From contig VXNL01000024.1 in the NCBI GenBank assembly GCA_009840635.1, forward strand, positions 1 through 38,172: DNA of 38,172 bases, written 5' to 3'. This document shows positions 33,094-38,172 of the stretch, one piece after another; position 1 is the stretch's first letter; each line of letters begins with the position of its first letter. The position numbers were made by a program, and so were the translations under genes. A model generated the notes under the pieces. It saw nothing but the letters and a program-made list of their open reading frames with translations. It was not told the DNA's origin and searched no databases. The DNA is from Acidobacteriota bacterium (GTDB taxonomy: Bacteria > Acidobacteriota > Vicinamibacteria > Marinacidobacterales > Marinacidobacteraceae).

Positions 33094-33190
33094 GGTGCGG
33101 GCGCCGGGTCGCCAGGTTCAGCGGGGTGGCGCGGAGGCCGTCAGCCAGATCCCGGCAGGCCCGACAACCGCGCTCGGCGGCCGGCCCGCA
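33094..33190 (-). other. Long stem-loop between rpsP and rimM
   Basis: GGTGCGGGC (33094-33102) and GCCCGCACC (33182-33190) are a perfect 9-bp inverted repeat, starting right after the rpsP stop on the minus strand. The 79-base interior is GC-rich and may fold further. It could lower read-through from rpsP into rimM. No T-tract is seen. Confidence 0.45.
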
Positions 33191-33191
33191 C

Positions 33192-33494
33192 CTAGGACTC
33201 GGCGGAGGCTCCGTCTTCCCCTGACCCGTTTTCTTTCGAAGGGGCCGGCTCGGCGAGCACGTCTTTCAGGAAGCTCTTGACCGTGAGACTCGGCTTCGCA
33301 CCGTGCCCGAGCCAGTAACGCGCGCGGTCGGCCTTGATGTGCAGCCGACCCTCCGCGTCGTTGGGCATGCGCGGGTGGTAGTAGCCGAGCGTCTCCACGA
33401 TACGGCCGACCCTTCCGTGCACCGAATCGGACACGACCACCCGGAAATGGGCGTCGCGCTTCCGCCCGGTGCGGGCAAGCCTGATGTTCAACAC
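33192..33494 (-). CDS. rpsP: 30S ribosomal protein S16
   Basis: A 100-residue S16. MLNIRLARTGRKRDAHFRVVV, RIVETLGYYHP and DRARYWLGHGAKPSLTV are the family pattern. The last 20 residues are an acidic tail. The start is GTG with a weak purine-rich site before it. First gene of the ribosomal block and close to its promoter. Confidence 0.95.
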   Translation of the reverse strand: MLNIRLARTGRKRDAHFRVVVSDSVHGRVGRIVETLGYYHPRMPNDAEGRLHIKADRARYWLGHGAKPSLTVKSFLKDVLAEPAPSKENGSGEDGASAES

Positions 33495-33551
33495 GACAAG
33501 AGTCTCTCTTCTCTGAAAAAGCCGTCGCCGACAGCCACTCCGAAGGCCGGA

Positions 33552-33580
33552 AGGGTAGGCCGAACCCCCCTTCCAGTCAA
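33552..33580 (-). promoter_or_regulatory. Candidate sigma70 promoter of the rpsP operon
   Basis: On the minus strand TTGACT (33580-33575), 17-base spacer, TACCCT (33557-33552). The -35 matches 5 of 6 and the -10 only 3 of 6, but the spacing is exact and it lies about 58 bases before rpsP. Confidence 0.5.
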
Positions 33581-33586
33581 GGTCGA

Positions 33587-33685
33587 GCGGACCCCGGACG
33601 GACCCACGCGCACACCGGAAGGCGGCACCACATCCTCCGAATACCGGGGGGTCCGTCCGGGGTCCGCCCGGCGCTTTGCGCCGGG
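33587..33685. repeat. 19-bp perfect inverted repeat and adjoining hairpin upstream of rpsP
   Basis: GCGGACCCCGGACGGACCC (33587-33605) is exactly complementary to 33649-33667, loop 43 bases. A second perfect hairpin follows (CCCGGCGC-TTT-GCGCCGGG, 33667-33685). It stands just upstream of the rpsP promoter, at the edge between the conserved operon and the integrase island. Confidence 0.6.
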
Positions 33686-33749
33686 ATCGAAACTCCCTCG
33701 CGCACCTCCCGGCGCGCTTCGGCGAGTTCCGATCTCTGGTTCTTCTTGT

Positions 33750-33770
33750 GAAAGGGGGTAACCCCCTTTC
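33750..33770. repeat. Short perfect hairpin GAAAGGGGG-TAA-CCCCCTTTC
   Basis: 9-bp arms with a 3-base loop. The flanking 12-mer GTGAAAGGGGGT (33748-33759) is repeated in inverted orientation as the very last bases of the window (38161-38172). The 461-bp stretch 33495-33955 holds no gene, only the rpsP promoter, the palindromes described here and the integrase leader. Confidence 0.5.
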
Positions 33771-33955
33771 AACCCCAGTGATCTGGTCCCGCTTGTGCCC
33801 AAGCAGTCACATACGGGCCTATGCTGCAAGAACACCAACGGTTTTCGGCCTAATCCGGGTTCCCTAGCCGCCCGCTCCCGTCCTCCCGAAGCGCTACACT
33901 TCCCGTCGGATTCGTGGGCCAGTAAGAGGGCCCTAGTCTCTCGGAGGCGGCAAAC

Positions 33956-35104
33956 ATGGCGAGCATGACGGCAGCAAGGGCCAAGGCCCTCAAGAAACCC
34001 GGGCGCTACAGCGCGGGCGGCGGCCTCTACCTCCGGGTACGGGCCACGAAAGTATGGGTCCAGCGGCTCACCGTCAACGGCGTCCGCCGAGACATCACCA
34101 TCGGACCCTTCGACCTGGTGCCGCTCGCCGAGGCCCGCATGGTCGCCCTCCAGAACCGCCGCGCCCTGTGGGAAGGGAAGGATCCCATCGCGGAGCGCCG
34201 GCGCGGGGCCGTCCCGACTTTGCGGGAAGCGGCGGAGCGGACGCTGGCAGAGCGGAGGGCGAACTGGCGGGGCGACGGGTACGCGCGGGCGTGGGAAAGG
34301 ACGCTCGAGCGCCACGTCTTCCCTGTGCTCGGGCCGATGCGCGTTGACGCGATCCGCGGGGACGACGTGCTCCGCGTGCTCTTCCAGGACGACCTCTGGA
34401 ACCGGAAGCCGACCACCGCCAGCCGGGTGCGCCAGCAGATCCGCACCGTGCTCGGCTGGGCGCAGGCGCGGGAGTTCGTCGAGCGGAACGTGGCGGGCGA
34501 GGCCATCGACGGAGCCCTCCCGAAGCGGCGGCGCCGCGCGAACAGCCACCGCGCCCTGCCGCACGCGGAGGTGCGCGAGCTGCTGGCGACGGTCGAGGGG
34601 TCGCGGTCGCGGGCGGCGGTCCGTCTCTGCCTCCGGTTCCTGGTCCTCACGGTGGCGCGCAGCGGCGAGGCTCGGGGGGCGCGCTGGTCGGAGATCAACC
34701 TCGACAGCCGCACCTGGACGGTTCCCGGCGAGCGGATGAAGGCCGGGAAGGAGCACCGCGTTCCGCTGAGTCCGCAGGCGGTTGCGGTCCTGGAGCACGC
34801 CCGCCAGTTGCGGAGCCGGAAGGGCTGCGAGCTGGTGTTCCCCGGACGTTCGGGAGATCGGGAGTTGAAGGACATGGCCCTGACGAACACCCTTTGGGCG
34901 GCGGGCGTGGGAGAGCGTGCGACGGTTCACGGGTTCCGCTCGACGTTCAGCGACTGGAGCGCGGAGCAGGGGAACGCGCCGATGCTGGCGGAGGCGGCGC
35001 TGGCCCACGTGGTCCAGGGCGTCGAGGGCGCGTATCGGCGGACGGACCTGTTCGAGGAGCGCCGGGCGGTGATGGACGCCTGGGGGGAGTACGTCGAGGC
35101 CTGA
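33956..35104 (+). CDS. P4-type tyrosine integrase
   Basis: A 382-residue site-specific recombinase. Residues 1-80 are an arm-binding domain of the DUF4102 type (YSAGGGLYLRVRATKVWVQRL). The catalytic domain has R235 (ARSGEARG), a Lys in MKAGKEHRVPL, H325 and R328 (VHGFRSTFSDW), H351 (ALAHVVQG) and the nucleophile Y360 (GVEGAYRR). All catalytic residues are present, so it should be active. GGAGG lies 8 bases before the ATG. Such integrases usually insert into tRNA ends; no tRNA is seen beside it in this window. It opens the accessory region. Confidence 0.93.
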   Translation: MASMTAARAKALKKPGRYSAGGGLYLRVRATKVWVQRLTVNGVRRDITIGPFDLVPLAEARMVALQNRRALWEGKDPIAERRRGAVPTLREAAERTLAERRANWRGDGYARAWERTLERHVFPVLGPMRVDAIRGDDVLRVLFQDDLWNRKPTTASRVRQQIRTVLGWAQAREFVERNVAGEAIDGALPKRRRRANSHRALPHAEVRELLATVEGSRSRAAVRLCLRFLVLTVARSGEARGARWSEINLDSRTWTVPGERMKAGKEHRVPLSPQAVAVLEHARQLRSRKGCELVFPGRSGDRELKDMALTNTLWAAGVGERATVHGFRSTFSDWSAEQGNAPMLAEAALAHVVQGVEGAYRRTDLFEERRAVMDAWGEYVEA

Positions 35105-35184
35105 GGCCGATCCCGAGCCGTCGCCCGCTCGTTCCGGCGCGGATCACGCAGCCCGGTCGGGGCCACCTTCGGGGCCGCTTTCCG

Positions 35185-35226
35185 ACTAGCGGAAGTCAAC
35201 ACCCCCTTCCGCTAGTACTTCCGCTA
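35185..35226. repeat. Triple TTCCGCTA half-sites after the integrase
   Basis: ACTAGCGGAAG (35185-35195) and CTTCCGCTAGT (35206-35216) form a perfect 11-bp inverted repeat with a 10-base loop; a third half-site ACTTCCGCTA follows at 35217-35226. The pattern suggests a protein-binding site such as for an excisionase or the integrase. Confidence 0.55.
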
Positions 35227-35300
35227 CCCCCGTTCGCGCACGAGCGTGGCTCACCAGCCGGGGGGCGCCGCTGGGTCACCCTCGGGGTCGCGTTCGGATG

Positions 35301-35366
35301 GGACAAGGACAACCCCCCGCTTGTCCCGTTACTTGTCCCACGCTTCCCGGGTCCGGCGTTGGACAA
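35301..35366. repeat. Cluster of five TTGTCC/GGACAA hexamers
   Basis: GGACAA at 35301, 35307 and 35361; TTGTCC at 35321 and 35333. The first four are arranged as two tandem pairs facing each other. It lies in the 650-bp stretch after the integrase (35105-35751), in which I see no convincing gene but many such motifs. Confidence 0.5.
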
Positions 35367-35437
35367 AAACGCCGTGGCACCGCTGCGGTTCGCTCGCCGG
35401 CTGCCGAACCGGGGTCTCCGCTTGTGGGCGGAGAGTG

Positions 35438-35535
35438 GGGCTGGGAGCGACCCCCCTCCGATCGACGGATCTACAGCCCCGGAGTCCGGACTTATGCCAG
35501 GACTTAGCTCCGGGGTTCGGGGTCGCTCCCAGCCC
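35438..35535. repeat. 98-bp nested palindrome
   Basis: Outer arms GGGCTGGGAGCGACCCC (35438-35454) and its exact complement (35519-35535), 17 bp perfect. Inner arms CCCCGGAG (35477-35484) and CTCCGGGG (35508-35515). The apical part has GGACTTA twice in direct repeat. It would fold into a strong hairpin as RNA or single-stranded DNA. Confidence 0.65.
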
Positions 35536-35692
35536 GCGCCTGCGGCGCGATTCATCCCTGCCGGAAGGCGAACAGCCCGCCTCCGGCGGGTGGAGGCGGC
35601 GGGTGACGTCACCGGCCGCCCGGTGGTCCTCACAGCGGACGAAGGCATCGAGCGACCGCTCCGCGAGGCCTCTGCCGACCTCGTTGGCCCGC

Positions 35693-35754
35693 TCCCCGAC
35701 GTTGGGGAGTCGGAGGGCCTCCGCCGCGGTGAGCTGGTCTGCCGGCGTGACGTG
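35693..35754. repeat. Direct repeat, copy A (62 bp), left of the cargo genes
   Basis: Begins with near-palindrome TCCCC-GACGTT-GGGGA and ends GGCGTGACGTG. It differs from 37521-37581 by one substitution and one inserted base. It ends exactly where recognisable MGMT sequence begins. Confidence 0.8.
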
Positions 35755-35997
35755 CGCGTGCCTCCCGGGAAGGTCGTTACCTACGGTCGCGTGGCCGAAG
35801 AGGTTTGTAGCGCGAAGGCGGCTCAGGCGACGGGGAGCGCGGTTGGCAGCAACCCGATCGCCTTCCTCATTCCGTGCCATCGCGTGATCCGCGCGGGCGG
35901 GATCACGGGCAACTACGCCGGGGGCGCCACGCGGAAACGCTGTATGCTGGCGTGGGAGGCGAGTCGGCAATCTGCCAGCGGCCAAGCCGTCCCATGA
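35752..35997 (+). CDS. Methylguanine-DNA methyltransferase (MGMT/Ogt) domain, probably truncated at the N-terminus
   Basis: The 81 residues from the GTG at 35752 cover most of the MGMT DNA-binding and active-site domain: VPPGKVVTYGRVAEEV, AVGSAVGSNPIAFLIPCHRVIRAGG, GNYAGGATRKRCMLAWE. The acceptor Cys (PCHR) is intact. What is missing is the first helix (normally FQxxVWxALxx) and the N-terminal domain; the break falls at the end of the direct repeat. The open frame continues upstream to 34894 but that sequence resembles no MGMT. The true start is uncertain (ATG at 35494 is another option). The stop overlaps the decarboxylase ATG (ATGA). It could be a small alkyltransferase-like protein or a fragment. 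Confidence 0.5.
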   Translation: MRVPPGKVVTYGRVAEEVCSAKAAQATGSAVGSNPIAFLIPCHRVIRAGGITGNYAGGATRKRCMLAWEASRQSASGQAVP

Positions 35998-37424
35998 CCG
36001 ATCCGCACTATTCGCTGTTTCCCGACCATGATTCCCTGACGGCGGCGGACCACGCGCTCACTGAACGCCTCGGGGTGTCGCGGCGTCTCATGCCGTCGCG
36101 CGACGTAGTACCCGCTGGCCCGTCCGGCGAATGGCTGCGGGAGCTGCGAAACATGAGATTCGACCGGCCCAGAGAGCTGGCGGGCTTGACGGAATGGGTG
36201 ATCGACGGTCTAGAGACCGGCACGGTACAGGTGACGCATCCGGGCTATCTTGGCCTGTTCAACCCTGCGCCGACGTTCGCTTCCGAGTGCGCCGACCGGA
36301 TCGCCTCCGCGTTCAACCCCCAGGTCTGCGTGCACTCGCATGCGCCGGCGGCGGTGGAGATCGAGCTGCACGTGATCCGGGAAGTGGCGCGCAGGGCCGG
36401 CATGCCGGATGGGTCGGGCGGGCACTTCACTAGCGGTGGATCGGAGGCGAACCTCACGGCAATGCTCTGCGCTCTTCAGGCTGCATGTCCGGCGTATGGT
36501 GATGACGGCGTGTGTGCATTTGCCCGTCCGCCCCACGTCTATGTGTCGGAGGAGAGCCATTTGGCTTGGCTGAAGATCGCTCACGCCGGGGGCATCGGGC
36601 GCAACGCGGTCCGGCTGATCCAGACCGACGGGCGAGGACGCATGGACCCCGATGCTTTGGCCGAAGCGATTGCAACTGACATCTCCAGCGGCCGCATGCC
36701 TGTGATGATCGCGGCGACGGCGGGCACCACCAACGCGGGCATGGTCGATCCGTTGACCCGCTGCGGCGAACTGGCCAGCGAGCACGGCATGTGGTTCCAC
36801 GTCGACGCGGCATGGGGTGGTGCGCTGATTGCCAGCGATACCGGCGGTGCTCTCAAGGGCATCGAGCGAGCGGACTCGATCACGATCGACGCCCACAAGT
36901 GGTTTGCAACGACCATGGGAGCCGGCATGTTCCTGACCTCCAGACCGGATGTGGCCGCTCAGGTCTTCCGGGTGAACGCCAGCTACATGCCCAGGAGCGA
37001 CACGGCCAAGGACTTCTTCGTCAACTCGAGCCAGTGGTCGCGCCGGTTCGTCGGCCTGCGACTGTTCCTTGCACTCGCGGCAGCGGGTTGGACGGGATAC
37101 GCCGGCCACGTCGAGCGCGCCATTCGACTGGCGGACAGACTCGCGCGGCGGTTGCAGCGCGACGGTTGGTCGCTCGCGAACGACTCCCCCATGGCGGTCG
37201 CGTGTCTCGTGCCGCCCGAGGGCCATGAGGCCGTTCAGAGCTACGTCGATGCCGTTCACAGGGACGGCCGGTTCTGGGTGTCCACCGCAGTCTTCGAGGG
37301 CAAGACAGTGCTGCGAGCCTGCATAACCCACGGGCGAACGAGCGAGCGCGACATCGACGCGTTCGTCCACACCCTCAAGGCGGTAGCGCCGTCGATTGGA
37401 GCACACAGCCGGAGTCCGACCTGA
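35994..37424 (+). CDS. PLP-dependent group II decarboxylase
   Basis: A 476-residue enzyme of the glutamate/aromatic amino acid decarboxylase family. Seen: HPGYLGLFNPAPT, TSGGSEANLTAMLCAL, AATAGTTNAGMVDPL, the PLP-contacting FHVDAAWGGAL and the Schiff-base Lys in ITIDAHKWFATTMGAG. The family decarboxylates amino acids such as glutamate, 2,4-diaminobutyrate, tyrosine or tryptophan; the substrate cannot be read from the sequence. The ATG at 35994 overlaps the MGMT stop; the frame extends to 35874 but lies inside MGMT. Third positions look less GC-biased than in the core genes, in line with its place in the island. Confidence 0.88.
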   Translation: MTDPHYSLFPDHDSLTAADHALTERLGVSRRLMPSRDVVPAGPSGEWLRELRNMRFDRPRELAGLTEWVIDGLETGTVQVTHPGYLGLFNPAPTFASECADRIASAFNPQVCVHSHAPAAVEIELHVIREVARRAGMPDGSGGHFTSGGSEANLTAMLCALQAACPAYGDDGVCAFARPPHVYVSEESHLAWLKIAHAGGIGRNAVRLIQTDGRGRMDPDALAEAIATDISSGRMPVMIAATAGTTNAGMVDPLTRCGELASEHGMWFHVDAAWGGALIASDTGGALKGIERADSITIDAHKWFATTMGAGMFLTSRPDVAAQVFRVNASYMPRSDTAKDFFVNSSQWSRRFVGLRLFLALAAAGWTGYAGHVERAIRLADRLARRLQRDGWSLANDSPMAVACLVPPEGHEAVQSYVDAVHRDGRFWVSTAVFEGKTVLRACITHGRTSERDIDAFVHTLKAVAPSIGAHSRSPT

Positions 37425-37520
37425 GCGTTTCGGAACCTCACCGAACCGATGTGGACTCGGACAGAATACTCGCTCCCGTATCGCCGACGACGGTGAAGTG
37501 TTCGATCATTTTCCCGGCTG

Positions 37521-37581
37521 TCCCCGACGTTGGGGAGCCGGAGGGCCTCGCCGCGGTGAGCTGGTCTGCCGGCGTGACGTG
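37521..37581. repeat. Direct repeat, copy B (61 bp), right of the cargo genes
   Basis: Same orientation as 35693-35754, 1.83 kb away, nearly identical. It lies 96 bases past the decarboxylase stop. Recombination between the copies would remove the MGMT fragment and decarboxylase together. Confidence 0.8.
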
Positions 37582-37697
37582 GGTCCAGACCACACCGGTG
37601 CGCCGCTGCGCCAGGCGCCTACCGGTGCGGGGGTCCGGGGGCTGCGTCCCCGGCCGTCTGGAGCGCCGGCAGCGGCGCGAGAGACCGGGGGTTCAGA

Positions 37698-37743
37698 AGG
37701 GGGGCGGAGCCCCCCTCGCCAGACACCAGTGTACGTACACTGG
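37698..37743. repeat. Hairpin and 18-bp perfect palindrome
   Basis: AGGGGGGC-GGA-GCCCCCCT (37698-37716) is followed by CCAGTGTACGTACACTGG (37726-37743), a perfect 18-bp palindrome. The second is a likely dimer-binding site. No gene is seen between 37425 and 37893. Confidence 0.6.
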
Positions 37744-37752
37744 GTAGGCTGG

Positions 37753-37778
37753 CCCCGTGCCCTAGCCCCGTGCCCTAG
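37753..37778. repeat. 13-bp tandem repeat
   Basis: CCCCGTGCCCTAG occurs twice head to tail, ten bases after the 18-bp palindrome. Confidence 0.65.
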
Positions 37779-37893
37779 TGGACCGGGTGACGCCGTCAGT
37801 GCTGACCGGGACACGCTTTGCGGCTTGGAGAGGCCATACCGTTGGTCCTCAACGACAGGGTCACGCTGACTCTCGTGTTAGTTGTCGTTGCCT

Positions 37894-38043
37894 TCACGGA
37901 CTTCCAGCGAGTCCCGTTGCTGGGCCTTGGGGTCGGGCTACGAACGCGGCCCACTGCTCCATGAGCGCCCGACGCCGCTCGTCGGTGCACCGGTAGGCGG
38001 CCTCGATGCGGTTCGTGTTCAAATGCGCCAGAGTTCCCGCGCA
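37894..38043 (-). pseudogene. C-terminal remnant of a second tyrosine integrase
   Basis: The frame closing at the TGA at 37896-37894 reads AGTLAHLNTNRIEAAYRC, then TDERRRALMEQWAAFV. This matches the end of P4-type integrases (catalytic His in LAH and Tyr in AAY) and parallels the intact integrase at 33956-35104 (ALAHVVQGVEGAYRR... AVMDAWGEYV). Upstream (to the right) the integrase pattern is lost within about 10 codons, so only about 45 codons are recognisable. It points the opposite way to the intact integrase, a sign of more than one insertion here. Confidence 0.6.
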
Positions 38044-38082
38044 GGCCCAAAACTGCCTCCAACACCCCGTTCGCGTGGGGGG

Positions 38083-38103
38083 CCGCGCTGGGTGCCAGCG
38101 CGG
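38083..38103. other. Perfect hairpin CCGCGCTGG-GTG-CCAGCGCGG
   Basis: 9-bp arms, 3-base loop, within the decayed region to the right of the integrase remnant. Function unknown. Confidence 0.4.
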
Positions 38104-38172
38104 CGGTGCAGGTCGCGGAAACCCAACCGAATCAAAGGCTTACGGTTCCGACGGTGGCGGACCCCCTTTCAC

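Noticed and set aside
35693..35754. Integron attC site
   Set aside because: The repeat lacks the RYYYAAC and GTTRRRY core sites; GTTGGGG fails the last position, and no integron integrase is present.
35874..35993. Longer N-terminus for the decarboxylase
   Set aside because: It would lie inside MGMT codons, and the ATG at 35994 gives the natural family start.
33826..37850. ACCAACGGT near the integrase and, inverted, near 37840 as possible attachment sites
   Set aside because: Only nine identical bases; this can easily be chance.

Overview
The window is GC-rich chromosomal DNA from a diderm bacterium. LolA, lipoproteins, an outer-membrane secretin and mDAP-type muropeptide recycling enzymes all point to an outer membrane. 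The gene set (FHA, PEGA and PDZ proteins, an SLH lipoprotein, HspR, a 6-bladed propeller protein) would fit an uncultured member of a phylum such as Acidobacteriota or Gemmatimonadota. The phylum is inference and cannot be fixed from the sequence alone. Many starts lack a clear Shine-Dalgarno, and GTG and TTG starts are common.

Layout. 1-175 is the start of a TRAP transporter small permease that runs off the left edge. 281-6673 is a leftward block: an exported creatininase-like protein, a DnaC/DnaI-type ATPase, hspR, dnaJ, dnaK and an exported thioredoxin-like protein. A sigma70-type promoter before dnaK overlaps a HAIR-like HspR operator. 6785-11283 holds an SLH/TPR lipoprotein, a fused chorismate mutase-prephenate dehydrogenase (tyrA) and an NCS2 permease. 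11359-12000 is a VapBC-type toxin-antitoxin pair. 12141-20885 is a compact rightward aromatic operon, trpE-trpG-DAHP synthase-aroB-aroA-aroK/D/E fusion-aroC. It holds all seven shikimate-pathway steps plus the first tryptophan step. 21178-23649 is tRNA-Ala(CGC), lolA and a lipoprotein secretin. 23888-33494 is a long leftward run: rpsP-rimM-trmD-rplS, thiE, three envelope or signalling genes (propeller, PEGA/PDZ, FHA), then ldcA and mpl, which together recycle murein tripeptide. From about 33500 to the right edge is an accessory island: a P4-type tyrosine integrase, many palindromes and short repeats, an MGMT domain fragment coupled to a PLP decarboxylase between 61-62 bp direct repeats, and the C-terminal remnant of a second, oppositely oriented integrase.

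Most striking points. (1) aroB, aroA and a single gene encoding AroK-AroD-AroE stand in exactly the domain order of the eukaryotic pentafunctional AROM protein, with each start overlapping the preceding stop. (2) Two copies of a roughly 180-bp fold-back repeat (3478-3659 and 6785-6958) keep their nested stems through compensatory changes; one copy supplies the start codon of a lipoprotein gene. (3) A second, two-hairpin repeat family flanks the tRNA-lolA-secretin segment in inverted orientation. (4) The island carries direct repeats bracketing a two-gene cargo. No CRISPR array or rRNA was seen.
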